Positions 9,145 through 18,314 of a stretch of 64,000 bases of DNA are shown here, one piece after another. Numbering within the stretch: position 1 is the first letter of the stretch; each line of letters starts with the position of its first letter. The notes under the pieces are model-generated. The model did no database searches and had not been told where the DNA came from. It saw nothing but the letters and a program-made list of their open reading frames with translations. Origin of the DNA: DYRB01 sp963709645 (GTDB lineage: Bacteria > Pseudomonadota > Gammaproteobacteria > Chromatiales > Chromatiaceae); contig CAVPXP010000007.1 in assembly GCA_963709645.1 (NCBI GenBank), positions 248,001-312,000 of the forward strand, read 5' to 3'. A program made the translations under genes and the position numbers.

Positions 9145-11067
9145 CTAGTGGGCCTTGCGCACCCGCAGGTACCACTCGGAAAGGAGGCGCACCTGCTTGG
9201 CCGTGTACCCCTTAGCCACCATCCGGTCGACGAACTGGTCGTGCTTCTTCTGGTCCTCGACGGACGCCTTGGCGTTGAAGGAGATCACCGGCAGCAGCTC
9301 CTCGGTGTTGGAGAACATCTTCTTCTCGATCACCACCCGCAGCTTCTCGTAACTGGTCCATCGCGGGTTGGCCCCGGCATTGTTGGCCCGGGCGCGCAGG
9401 ACGAAGTTGACGATCTCGTTGCGAAAGTCCTTCGGGTTGGAGATACCCGCCGGCTTCTCGATCTTCTCCAGCTCCGCGTTGAGGGACCCGCGATCCATCA
9501 TCTCACCGGTGTCCGGGTCGCGGTACTCGGTGTCCTGGATCCAGTAGTCCGCGTAGGTGACGTAGCGGTCGAAGACGTTTTGGCCATACTCGGCATAGGA
9601 TTCGAGATAGGCCGTCTGGAGCTCCTTGCCGATGAACTCCGCGTAGCGCGGGGCTAGGTACTGCTTGAGGAAACCCAGGTAGCGGTCCTGCACCTCCGTT
9701 GGGAGCTGCTCACGGGCGATCTGCCGCTCCAGGATGTAGAGCAGATGGACCGGATTGGCAGCCACCTCCGAGTGGTCGAAGTTGAAGACCTGGGAGAGGA
9801 TCTTGAAGGCAAAGCGGGTCGAGATCCCGCTCATGCCCTCGTCCACGCCCGCGTAGTCGCGGTACTCCTGGATGGACTTGGCCTTGGGGTCGGTGTCCTT
9901 GAGGTTCTCGCCGTCGTAGACCCGCATCTTGGAGAAGATGTTGGAATTCTCCGGCTCCTTCAGGCGTGTCAGGACCGAGAACTGGGCCATCATCTTGAGG
10001 GTCCCCGGGGCGCATGGGGCTTCCGCCAGCGAGCTGCTGCGCAGCAGCTTTTCATAGATGTGCGTCTCCTCGGTGACGCGCAGGCAGTAGGGGACCTTGA
10101 CGATGAAAACGCGGTCGAGGAATGCCTCGTTGTTCTTGTTGTTGCGGAACGCCTGCCACTCCGACTCGTTGGAGTGGGCCAGGATGATCCCCTGGAACGG
10201 CAGGGCGGAGAGGCCCTCGGTCCCGTTGTAGTTGCCCTCCTGGGTTGCCGTCAGCAAGGGGTGCAGCACCTTGATCGGCGCCTTGAACATCTCGACGAAC
10301 TCCATCAACCCCTGGTTGGCCCGACACAGGGCCCCGGAGAAGCTGTAGGCGTCGGCGTCGTGCTGGGCGAAGCGCTCGAGCTGACGGATGTCGACCTTGC
10401 CCACCAGGGAGGAGATATCCTGGTTGTTCTCGTCCCCCGGCTCGGTCTTGGCGATGGCCACCTGTTCCAGGATCGAGGGGTAAAGCTTGACGACTCGGAA
10501 CTTGGTGATGTCGCCATTGAACTCCTGGAGGCGCTTGACCGCCCAGGGGGACATGGTCGTCCGCAGGAAACGGCGCGGGATACCGTAGTCCTCCTCCAGG
10601 ATGGGCCCATCCTCCTCGGCGGAAAAGAGCCCCAGGGGGGACTCGAAGATTGGCGACCCCTCGATCGCGTAGAAGGGGACCACCTGCATCAGCTCCTTGA
10701 GCTTCTCGGCGAGAGACGACTTGCCGCCACCCACAGGGCCCAACAGGTAGAGGATCTGCTTCTTTTCCTCCAGGCCCTGCGCGGCATGCTTGAGATAAGA
10801 GACCAAGTGCTCGATCGCTTCCTCCATGCCGTAGAACTCGGCGAATGCCGGGTAGCGGCGCAGGATCTTGTTCTGGAAGATCCGGCTCAGACGCGGATCA
10901 TTGCGGCTGTCCACGACCTCCGGTGCACCGATGGCCTCCAGCAACCGCTCAGCAGGCCCGGCGTAGGCGCCGGGGTCGGACTTGCACAGGTCCAGGTACT
11001 CGTCCAGACGCAGCACCTCCTGCCGCGAGGATTCGTAGCGGGCCTGGTAACGATCGAAGATCGACAT
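9145..11067 (-). CDS. prkA: PrkA serine protein kinase
   Basis: 640 residues, the usual length for PrkA/YeaG. An AAA+-like N-terminal domain carries the Walker A loop GPVGGGKSS at 110-118; the C-terminal PrkA domain shows distant protein-kinase similarity. YeaG of E. coli is a cytosolic Ser/Thr kinase needed for long-term nitrogen starvation and stationary-phase adaptation. The ATG at 11067 gives the normal N-terminus MSIFDRYQARYE; the reading frame upstream of it is not conserved. This is the first gene of the prkA-yeaH-ycgB operon. A sigma-54 promoter (11189-11204) and an NtrC-type palindrome (11279-11293) lie upstream. Confidence 0.96.
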   Translation of the reverse strand: MSIFDRYQARYESSRQEVLRLDEYLDLCKSDPGAYAGPAERLLEAIGAPEVVDSRNDPRLSRIFQNKILRRYPAFAEFYGMEEAIEHLVSYLKHAAQGLEEKKQILYLLGPVGGGKSSLAEKLKELMQVVPFYAIEGSPIFESPLGLFSAEEDGPILEEDYGIPRRFLRTTMSPWAVKRLQEFNGDITKFRVVKLYPSILEQVAIAKTEPGDENNQDISSLVGKVDIRQLERFAQHDADAYSFSGALCRANQGLMEFVEMFKAPIKVLHPLLTATQEGNYNGTEGLSALPFQGIILAHSNESEWQAFRNNKNNEAFLDRVFIVKVPYCLRVTEETHIYEKLLRSSSLAEAPCAPGTLKMMAQFSVLTRLKEPENSNIFSKMRVYDGENLKDTDPKAKSIQEYRDYAGVDEGMSGISTRFAFKILSQVFNFDHSEVAANPVHLLYILERQIAREQLPTEVQDRYLGFLKQYLAPRYAEFIGKELQTAYLESYAEYGQNVFDRYVTYADYWIQDTEYRDPDTGEMMDRGSLNAELEKIEKPAGISNPKDFRNEIVNFVLRARANNAGANPRWTSYEKLRVVIEKKMFSNTEELLPVISFNAKASVEDQKKHDQFVDRMVAKGYTAKQVRLLSEWYLRVRKAH

Positions 11068-11188
11068 ACAACACCTCTGCTCGAAATCATTGGCTCGACC
11101 CCAGGACCGCGGCCGCCGGAGCCTCCGTGTCCAAGGGAAGATGGTGGCTGCCCCGCCCCGCTCAAGGCAACCCTGGTCACAGGTTCTC

Positions 11189-11204
11189 TGCAAAGACCGG
11201 ACCA
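11189..11204 (-). promoter_or_regulatory. Predicted sigma-54 promoter of the prkA operon
   Basis: Read on the minus strand: TGGTCCG, four bases, then TTGCA. The GG and GC doublets are ten bases apart, as RpoN promoters require. The -12 element is perfect and the -24 element matches 5 of 7 consensus positions. It lies about 120 bases upstream of the prkA ATG and just downstream of an NtrC-like palindrome. The E. coli yeaG operon is known to be sigma-54/NtrC activated, which supports the call. Confidence 0.7.
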
Positions 11205-11278
11205 GCTATGGGAGAAGGGCTTAGAGCGACATGGCAGCCGTTCTATGGCTTGACTGGGGCGCATCCGATCCGTCGGGA

Positions 11279-11293
11279 GCACCAAACCGGTGC
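11279..11293. promoter_or_regulatory. NtrC-type binding site upstream of prkA
   Basis: GCACC-AAACC-GGTGC is a perfect inverted repeat with the GCACC-N5-GGTGC layout of NtrC (NRI) enhancer sites. It lies about 75 bases upstream of the sigma-54 element. Only one strong site is seen; NtrC enhancers usually have two, and the second may be degenerate. Confidence 0.65.
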
Positions 11294-11529
11294 GCGAACC
11301 GTCCCGCATCCGGCATCGGGCGATCTGACGCCATGCCCTGGCACCACCAAGAAGTTTAGAACGCAATCGGCGACTGTGGTTCTAAGCACGCACCAGATTT
11401 GGGCGCAGACTGCCAACGGAACCCAGCCGACGGGACTGGGTCGACCGCCGCGCCCCGCACGTTCGCGGGGCACCCGTTGCGCAGGTGTAAAATGCGGGCC
11501 TGAACCGTCCCCGCGAGGAGGCCAGCCCC

Positions 11530-11994
11530 ATGATCGAGATCAGCGTCCGGAGTGAGCCTTTTGACCCCGCCGCCGAGCAGGAGTGCCTCTGGCGAGGCCG
11601 GCCCCAGGTCGGGGCCATGGTCAGCTTCCTCGGCCTGATGCGCGACATGAACGAGGGTGAGACCGTCACCCGCATGACCCTGGAGCACTACCCGGGGATG
11701 ACGGAGAAGGCGCTGATGACCATCGCCGAGGAAGCGACCCAGCGTTGGTCTCTGGATGGCGTGCGCATCCTGCACCGTGTCGGTGCGCTGGTGCCCCAGG
11801 ACCCCATCGTCCTGGTGGCCGTGACCAGCGCCCACCGCGGAGATGCCTTCCGCGCCTGCGAGTTCCTGATCGACTACCTCAAGACCCGCGCCCCGTTCTG
11901 GAAAAAGGAGACCACGGCGTCCGGGGATCGCTGGGTCGAGGCCCGTGAAACCGATGGCGAGGCAGCGCGTCGTTGGACAGAAGGGCCGGAATAA
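11530..11994 (+). CDS. moaE: Molybdopterin synthase large subunit MoaE
   Basis: With MoaD, converts cyclic pyranopterin monophosphate into molybdopterin by inserting the dithiolene sulfurs. The 154-residue product aligns with the family over its length: GAMVSFLGLMRD near the N-terminus, LEHYPGM, and the active-site segment LKTRAPFWKKE with lysines K118 and K125/K126 in the expected places. The start ATG has GAGGAG about ten bases upstream. No moaD or other cofactor gene is adjacent. A weak -10-like TAAAAT is at 11488-11493. Confidence 0.95.
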   Translation: MIEISVRSEPFDPAAEQECLWRGRPQVGAMVSFLGLMRDMNEGETVTRMTLEHYPGMTEKALMTIAEEATQRWSLDGVRILHRVGALVPQDPIVLVAVTSAHRGDAFRACEFLIDYLKTRAPFWKKETTASGDRWVEARETDGEAARRWTEGPE

Positions 11995-12255
11995 CAGCCG
12001 GTCGACGGCGCCGAGCCCGACAAACCACCGAAGCCCCGTCACGTTGCGCATCCCTGCGCAATCCTGCGCTACACCGCACCAACCGGAGCGCTGACCAACC
12101 GCCGACGCTCAGCCAGTGCCGTTCTAGCGCCTTCCAACGCGGTAGCTCATGCTGGCCGTGAGATTGACAGCCGGACACCGTCGTCTTCACCTCAACAGCA
12201 CTTCTCCCCGGCCGACTGACCGGTTCGCCATTGCCCGCTGCTCCACATCCATAAC
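11995..12255. other. Intergenic region, nothing recognised
   Basis: 260 bases between moaE and the 3' end of the first decayed sulfotransferase gene. I see no gene, hairpin terminator or repeat. Confidence 0.5.
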
Positions 12256-13075
12256 TTAGCCCTGCATCGTCCCGACCGTCCCTGCGACCCTACGGATCAA
12301 ATCGATTACCTCGTCATCGCGCTTGGTCCTAGTGATGATGCTGGCCATCACTTGTTCACCCAGGGCCCAGTCAAACCGAAGCGGGTCCAGCTTTAGGTGC
12401 GAGAGCATCCGCTCGGTAACCTCCTTCGGTCGAGCGACAAGGTCCTCATAGGCCACCGTAAGCCGAAGACCAGGATTTCTCTCTCATGAACGTCTCGTAA
12501 TCCGATAGTGACCATAGACCTCCTTGAGCATCCCTTCGATCCGATCTTCCCTTTGCGCCTCGGAGAACTCCGAGCCATTTCGCCTCCTTGACGAATGCAA
12601 ATACCTACTGCGGCGTCGACTTCGACTGGATCGCGCCGGATGAAGATGAATTTACCATCGGGGGACAGGTCCCGAAGCATTCGCAGAACCGGGAGCGTGT
12701 TGTACGAATCTCCTGAAACCCCAGCGTTGCCCTTCCGCCAGCCTGCCGGCAAAATAGCCCTCGATAGAACTGCTTCAGTTGCGCAGAAAACTCTTCCAGA
12801 GACCAGGGATTGACCCATTCCAGGGGTGCGGATGGATCCTGCAACGTCGGGCAGCAGCAATGACGGGCCCCGATTTCCTCGATCCGTCTGGGAAACTGCT
12901 TCTGATCTGGGTTTCCCATCTGGCCGTAAACACCTGCCAGACCGCTCAAAAAGCCAAAATGCTCCCCCACAATACCAAATCGGGATGACAATTGAGTACT
13001 CGTTCGACCAGGGTACTCCCGGACCGTCCGATCGAAATCGCGAAAACTGGGCCGCCGCTTGATGCGCAATTCTTT
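12256..13075 (-). pseudogene. Sulfotransferase pseudogene 1 (multiple frameshifts)
   Basis: Minus-strand pieces of one PAPS-dependent sulfotransferase can be joined only by changing frame several times. At about 12985-13060 lies the 5'-phosphosulfate loop, PVFAISIGRSGSTLVERVL. Then, in another frame, come a middle part (WVNPWSLEEFSAQLKQFYRG, about 12720-12810) and, in a third, the 3'-phosphate region GKFIFIRRDPVEVDAAVG (about 12590-12650). The end, AYEDLVARPKEVTERMLSHL (about 12390-12456), is in a further frame and stops at 12256. The order of pieces is that of an intact Sulfotransfer domain. Such enzymes sulfate surface glycans or small molecules. At least three frame changes make this a true pseudogene, not a sequencing slip. 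Confidence 0.75.
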
Positions 13076-13242
13076 GAGCTCATCTTTGGCAGAAACTGTA
13101 TTGCCATGTTTCGCTGACCGTCCTGATTGACCTGAATCCGGCCTTACGATCAGACATCGCCTTCTCCAAGGACCTCGATCCTCGTCGCCTGCTTTACCAA
13201 CATCTCGCACGACGGCCGTCAGTACCTTGTCCGGATCGACAA

Positions 13243-14211
13243 CTAACGGCTTGACGGGTAAGCGGCGAGGTATCGATCGGCGGTTGCCCGTTCGCTTCCA
13301 AAATTTCGTCCAGCGCCATCGGTCCTCCGCGCAATCTGTCGCGACCCTCCGCAGTTCCTCGTCACTGCGGCATCATCTGCGCCAACCATCGCACCGATCG
13401 GCCGGTCATAGTGGCACTGCGTACTGCCCAAAAGCCGATCGAATTTTGTGGCCGCAACCTGGCAACTGAACTGCTCATTACAGAGTGCTCGCATTACAAG
13501 TTCTTCGCCGGACGTCGTTTCATTCGACCCGCACGACCTCATACCCGCGGGTTAATTCCATTGACAGTCGATAAAGTCGATGACCGCATCCCCCGCCGCA
13601 TCTAAGTTGCGCACGACGACTGGCCGTCAAACGCATCGAGCCAGGGCCGCAGACGTGTAGCGAACGTGGCCGTCTTCGTCTCGATCCATCGCTCGAAGGG
13701 CTGCAATGGACCCGCATAGGTTTTGTGCTTAAGCCCCCATTGCGCGTATGCGCGACCGGGACCAAGTGTCGTGGCGTCTAACATACGCCAGAATCCGGAC
13801 ATCGACACCCTCCGCAGCAAGTTGACGCATTGCGCTCAATACGGCGGAAGTCCCCTGCCCAAAAAAATTCTCGTTGCTCCAGATGGCCTGCCAGCCCCCA
13901 GCCATCCTTTATCTCTGCAATCGACCTCCGAAGCACGTCGAGCACCTGATGGTCGCTTGATGTGCCTCCTAGCGCCAGAAATTCATGGACCCCGCGCTGG
14001 GTTTGCCAAGGAAACGCTGCACCGGGGCATGTTCTAGCATGTACCCCAGATACCAAGTACCCTGTTTGCGCAAAAAAAGCATGTGTGTTCGCAATGCCCG
14101 CTGAATGGACGTTGTCCCGGTCTTCCCGGCGCCGATGTGGAAGACGAGGCGGAACTTGCCATCGCCGATTCGGGCTGCTGCTGCATTTTCTCCACTGACT
14201 TCGTTCGTCAT
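13243..14211 (-). pseudogene. Sulfotransferase-like pseudogene 2 (multiple frameshifts)
   Basis: A second broken gene in the same direction. An ATG at 14211 opens 80 residues with a clear sulfotransferase-type P-loop, FRLVFHIGAGKTGTTSIQRA. The reading then shifts at about 13970. The next pieces are in other frames: EIKDGWGLAGHLE (about 13890), WGLKHKTYAGPLQPFERWI (about 13680-13740) and SNETTSGEELVMRALCNEQF (about 13470-13530). The pieces keep the expected order, so this was one gene of about 320 residues. It differs from the first in its HIGAGKTGTT loop, so the two are not simple duplicates. It probably belonged with the glycosyltransferases upstream (14557-17989). Confidence 0.7.
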
Positions 14212-14389
14212 TTTTGAACCCTAACCTACAGAAACAGGATCGGACCCGCCGCACCGCGTTTCAGCAAGCGGAATAAAGCGTGTCCGGTGCGGGGCGGGGA
14301 CGCCCGGCAGTTTTACAACGGGACCAAACTGTAGAAAGAACGGCCCAATACGCGCCGCCCTCCGCACCTGGCATGCTGATGAGTGCCAG

Positions 14390-14496
14390 CTAAGGAAACG
14401 CTGATTAATTCTGAAATCGACCTTTCACCAAAGCGTAACCCCCTGACTTCAAAGAAGCTCACCCTCGTGAAATCGACTTAATCAGCGTTTTCCTAA
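14390..14496. mobile_element. 99-bp MITE-like element with IS5-type ends and CTAA target duplication
   Basis: The element spans 14394-14492. Its ends read GGAAACGCTGATTAA and, in reverse complement, GAAAACGCTGATTAA (14 of 15 identical). CTAA is repeated directly at 14390-14393 and 14493-14496. CTAA fits the YTAR target of IS5-family elements, and the ends resemble the IS5-family end at 25622-25638. The interior has no coding capacity. This is a non-autonomous element sitting between the sulfotransferase pseudogene and the GT4 gene. Confidence 0.75.
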
Positions 14497-14556
14497 GGGT
14501 TCAATCATCACTTCCATGAAAGACAGCATGCTAGCCGTATAAACGGGTACGCGCCG

Positions 14557-15939
14557 TCACCACCAAATTCTCCAACCGCCTACGAGAAACCGACTCAACA
14601 CCGCGAGGCGCCGATCATTGCCGCCTTTCCCATCGAACGGCCGCGCCGCCACAAGCGCTCGTTCGCTGCAGCTTTGCCTTAGCAAAAGGTCGGAACCTGA
14701 AAACGCCTGCAAATGCTTGTTGGTACACTCCGCGACGGTATTCGGGCGCTCAATCCCCGCCCTCAGCTGATCCCACAGTCCCGGCGTAGTTGCTGCCTCA
14801 AACAGCGTCTGGCCCCATTGCATGGCATCGCCAGTACGTACGTGAAGGCCATCCACCCCGTGACGAACCTTTTCCTCCATGCCACCGATATCCGAACTGA
14901 TGACCGGGCGCCCGCACATAAATGCCTCTTGGATGACCATTGGCGAGTTTTCCCACCAGATGGAAGGAACGACCACCCAGTCAGCACTGCCCATGCGGCT
15001 GCGCAGTTCACTGGGACGATAGGGGCCCGCCCATCGAACGATGTGGCTTTTGATCAGGGGCTCACTCAACACCCGTATCCGATCCTGCAACTCGTTATGC
15101 TGGAACTCAAGGTTGGCGCCATGTACTTCTACAACGATCTGCTTGCGCTCCTTCTTGGGCATGCCGTGCAGTGCCTCCAACAGAAGATCGATGCCTTTGT
15201 ATGGGTTGATCTGTCCGAAGAAGGCAAAGCGGTTCCGCGTTTCTCCGTCCCGCAGGGAGCGGGGTGGTACTGGGGGCTGATCGGGGTGGCCGTTCTCGAT
15301 GACAACGATCTGCTCCGGCTTCAGGCCCCATCGGATGTAGCGCTGCCGAAGGAATTCCGACGGCGCGACGAAACCGTCCACAAGTCTAAAGTAGCTTTGA
15401 AAGTAGTGTTTGCGGAGCCAAAAATCTTCGTTGCTATTCTGCGGAAAGCACTGGCGACACTCGTCGAACGATTCGTTGCTGCACAGCTTAAAACCGCCGA
15501 CTTTGACCATCTGCCCGCTGTTGCGGCAAATCGCCATGTACTCGTGCAAGGTCAAGTAAATACGGACATTGGGAACCGATTGCTTAATGACGCGCAGATA
15601 TTCCAGTCCGAGGTGCGCGTAGTGGTGCGTGTGCACGATGGTCGGGTTGAGGCCGCGAACCAGGTCGGCAAACCAGCTGGTAACAGAATTCTGATTGGCC
15701 GCCTTCCACCTCTGCCAGTCGCGAACCCCCTGTTCCCAGAGATATTCATTTGGCCGGCGCAGGCTAATGGCACCCGTGGGTCCACGGCCGCGATCCGCTC
15801 GCGCCAAGAACCAAGCTTCACTAACGTCGGGATGATCACGGTAGCCCTGGAAAAGGTTATAGGCCGCGATCTCGCCACCGCCAAGGCTAAAATCGGGATG
15901 CCCGTGGGACATCACCAGGATGCGCTGTGCCGGATCCAT
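14557..15939 (-). CDS. Glycosyltransferase family 4 (GT-B fold)
   Basis: Probable cytoplasmic enzyme adding a sugar to a surface polysaccharide or glycan. An N-terminal GT-B domain starts with a glycine-rich HPDFSLGGGEIAAYNLF, typical of nucleotide-sugar transferases of the WcaI/RfaB kind. The C-terminal domain has FFGQINPYKGIDLLLEAL and the donor-binding ENSPMVIQEAFMCGRPVI. The ATG at 15939 gives 460 residues; a GTG at 15969 would overlap the upstream gene. The last 50 or so residues look atypical and may follow a late frameshift. It directly follows the GT2 gene and would form an operon with it. The acceptor cannot be told from sequence. Confidence 0.85.
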   Translation of the reverse strand: MDPAQRILVMSHGHPDFSLGGGEIAAYNLFQGYRDHPDVSEAWFLARADRGRGPTGAISLRRPNEYLWEQGVRDWQRWKAANQNSVTSWFADLVRGLNPTIVHTHHYAHLGLEYLRVIKQSVPNVRIYLTLHEYMAICRNSGQMVKVGGFKLCSNESFDECRQCFPQNSNEDFWLRKHYFQSYFRLVDGFVAPSEFLRQRYIRWGLKPEQIVVIENGHPDQPPVPPRSLRDGETRNRFAFFGQINPYKGIDLLLEALHGMPKKERKQIVVEVHGANLEFQHNELQDRIRVLSEPLIKSHIVRWAGPYRPSELRSRMGSADWVVVPSIWWENSPMVIQEAFMCGRPVISSDIGGMEEKVRHGVDGLHVRTGDAMQWGQTLFEAATTPGLWDQLRAGIERPNTVAECTNKHLQAFSGSDLLLRQSCSERALVAARPFDGKGGNDRRLAVLSRFLVGGWRIWW

Positions 15940-15958
15940 TACTTCCGAACCTTGTTTC

Positions 15959-17989
15959 TTACGACGCACAGCTCTGTTCCTGCATGACGCTCTGGATCAG
16001 GGCCGCCCAGCGCTGCTGATGGCGTACCGCGTTGTATATCACCAGCCGAGAGCTGAACTGGTCGCGCCCCAACAGCTTGAACGACTGGCGCTCCAGGTGA
16101 GTCAGCTGGACGGTTGGCAAGTACGCGGATTTTAGGCCAACGGCACGCAGCTTTAGGCATAAGTCGGAATCCTCGAAATCGCCAACGAGGTAGCCAGTGT
16201 CCCAGCGACCAATCCGCTCGAAGTCGGCACGCCGGATGGCCAGACAGCCACCGGTAACAGCCGGTACGATAGAGAGCTCGCGATGCCGGTCGAGAGCAGG
16301 GTCTAGGCCTTGGAGGGGATGGTGGTTCGCCCATATGCCAAGGTCGTCGCAACGCACAAATTCCATTCCGGCATGTTGGATGGAGCCATCCGCAAACACA
16401 AGGCGCGGTCCCACTGCACCGATCTCATCGCGGGTAGCCAGTACCTCCACAAGGGGTTCGAGCCAGCCGCTTGTCTGCGGGAATACGTCACTGTTCAGGA
16501 AGACTAGGTAGTCGCCGCGTGCCTTAGAGGCCCCAAGGTTGTTGGCACCCGAGAAACCGCGGTTCACACTGCCCCACAGCCACCGAAAAGGTAGTCGATA
16601 GAGTTTATGAAGCGCCTCGGCATCAGCGATAAAGCCTTCAACCAACGAGGGGTCGTCTAACACATAGATAAGCTCCGCGTGAACGGACAGCCAGGGATCC
16701 TCGACAAACTCAATGAGTTGGTGCTCGACGAAATCCGTCCGGCCATACAAGGGCACAACGATGCTCACCATTGGGTCGGGCACGGCGTCGCCCAACTGTC
16801 GCCCTGTGACAGGCAGATCCGCTACCACCTCCTGCCGATGCTCGATCAGCGGAGTAAGGATCGCCTGATCTACGAGCGGCACTCTTCGATGCATATCGGT
16901 AATGGGCACACCCACGCCAAACAGGTGGCGCGCCGCGCCAACCGGGTCAATCGGGAGCGTTATCGTTCTCGCCTCGCTCAACACATGCACGCCAGTCTCG
17001 CAGATCGTCTTGAGACAAATGCTGGCGCCGGGCTTCAGTCCATGCAGGCAGACGACGAACCCCGCTTCGCCGGTCCCATGGGAGAAATTCATGGCCACGG
17101 AGTCGTGCACGTCCTGACGAAAGAACCGGTACGCCTCCTCTAAAGAGTAGATATGACCTGAGTCGTCCTCCAACCACACAAAACCGGTTGGCGTATGCAC
17201 CGCCCAGCCGTAGACGACGGCGTCCTTTGTCCTTTCGACTGCCGCAGCCCCTTCCAGATGGCCCCTCGCGGAACTGCACGGCCCCGAGGATGGCGCGATA
17301 TGTCTTATGAAGGAGCGCCATTGATCGGAAAACGGCGGGAGGGCGAGAGCCAACATGCCAAGTGCTGGGCCAAGGATGTTACGTTCTCTTGCGCCAATTT
17401 GAGTAGTGTCTGCAGAGGTTCCGAACTCCAGGATTCGCGAAATGCCCCGCTGCGCACCAGCTTCCCAAGACAGGCATATTGGGTGATCTTCAGGGCACTC
17501 GGCGACCAGAACCATACCCAGCTTGTCACCAGCGTCCAGGGCGAAGTGCTTTGCAACGTCCGAGCGCGGAACACTCACGTGCCTGACATCAAGCACTGCG
17601 TCATCTGTTACCAAGCCGAATTCGGCCGTGGCCGTAGTCCAACCGGCCACCAGAACGATGGAGTCCAGTCGAATTGCCAGATCGACCATGAAAAATTGCG
17701 GGATGGGCGCGTTGGCTTCACCTATCGCAACAGGTGCTGCCTGGACGTCCGGCGGCTCCGGAATATTGTCCGAAGGCTGTTGGGTGAGACCGTACTTGCT
17801 CGTGACGATTTTCGGCGGTACTGCAATTGGAGAGACACGCGATGAGGTTTGTGACAGCAGGGTGTTGACGTATTCAATCACCGACGGCGGATAGTCTACA
17901 CGGCGGTCAAGGATACGCTGCCCAATGGTGGCGGCCGTTGCCGGAGCGTTGTCCGCAAGTGCCTTATGGAGTTCGCGAAGAAGTTGCAT
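15959..17989 (-). CDS. Glycosyltransferase family 2 with a long N-terminal accessory region
   Basis: About 676 residues from ATG 17989. The C-terminal third (roughly 380-640) is a GT-A fold: VSIVVPLYGR at its start, a VFLNSDV metal-binding region, GPRLVFADGSIQHAG and a DFEDSDLCLKLRAVG segment. The N-terminal 350 residues are not a glycosyltransferase. They appear to contain two related beta-rich units, one around VLVAGWTTAT and one around VVYGWAVHTPTGFVWLEDDSG, the second followed by helical PVGAARHLFGVG. I know of no named family for this part. It lies in an operon with the GT4 gene downstream and near decayed sulfotransferases, so it probably belongs to a surface-glycan locus. Confidence 0.8.
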   Translation of the reverse strand: MQLLRELHKALADNAPATAATIGQRILDRRVDYPPSVIEYVNTLLSQTSSRVSPIAVPPKIVTSKYGLTQQPSDNIPEPPDVQAAPVAIGEANAPIPQFFMVDLAIRLDSIVLVAGWTTATAEFGLVTDDAVLDVRHVSVPRSDVAKHFALDAGDKLGMVLVAECPEDHPICLSWEAGAQRGISRILEFGTSADTTQIGARERNILGPALGMLALALPPFSDQWRSFIRHIAPSSGPCSSARGHLEGAAAVERTKDAVVYGWAVHTPTGFVWLEDDSGHIYSLEEAYRFFRQDVHDSVAMNFSHGTGEAGFVVCLHGLKPGASICLKTICETGVHVLSEARTITLPIDPVGAARHLFGVGVPITDMHRRVPLVDQAILTPLIEHRQEVVADLPVTGRQLGDAVPDPMVSIVVPLYGRTDFVEHQLIEFVEDPWLSVHAELIYVLDDPSLVEGFIADAEALHKLYRLPFRWLWGSVNRGFSGANNLGASKARGDYLVFLNSDVFPQTSGWLEPLVEVLATRDEIGAVGPRLVFADGSIQHAGMEFVRCDDLGIWANHHPLQGLDPALDRHRELSIVPAVTGGCLAIRRADFERIGRWDTGYLVGDFEDSDLCLKLRAVGLKSAYLPTVQLTHLERQSFKLLGRDQFSSRLVIYNAVRHQQRWAALIQSVMQEQSCAS

Positions 17990-18314
17990 TTCTCGTGGGA
18001 AAACTGAAGCCCGATAGCCCCTGTCAGACCGGAGCATGGATAGACCGGGGCATGGACAGCAAGGGATCAGTGATGTTAGCCGTGCCGGACGGGATCGGCA
18101 AGAGATGTCCCGGTAATCGACGACACGGCACATGACCCGGATCGCAAAAAACGCGCCCGGCTAGCGGCTTGGAGGCGTTGCCTAAGACTTTCACAGGGAT
18201 GCGCTGGGCCCGCGGTGCCAAGCCAGCATGTATGGCGAGACCCCGAACGGCTCCGAGCAAACATATCCTGGCTAGGGTCTGCGCCCACCCAAGCGCTGCG
18301 GACGAACCAGCGCA

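Larger units (their letters stand above)
11068..11529. other. Regulatory region between prkA and moaE
   Basis: About 460 bases between two divergent genes. It contains the sigma-54 promoter and NtrC-type palindrome of prkA (listed separately) and the moaE ribosome binding site. No gene or further repeat is seen. Confidence 0.55.

Noticed and set aside
11164..11180. A second sigma-54-like string upstream of prkA (TGTGAC-N5-TTGCC on the minus strand)
   Set aside because: The essential GG of the -24 element is missing; the element at 11189-11204 is clearly better.
9745..11253. Plus-strand open frame of about 500 codons opposite prkA
   Set aside because: Antisense shadow of prkA; composition follows the complementary codons and no family is recognisable.
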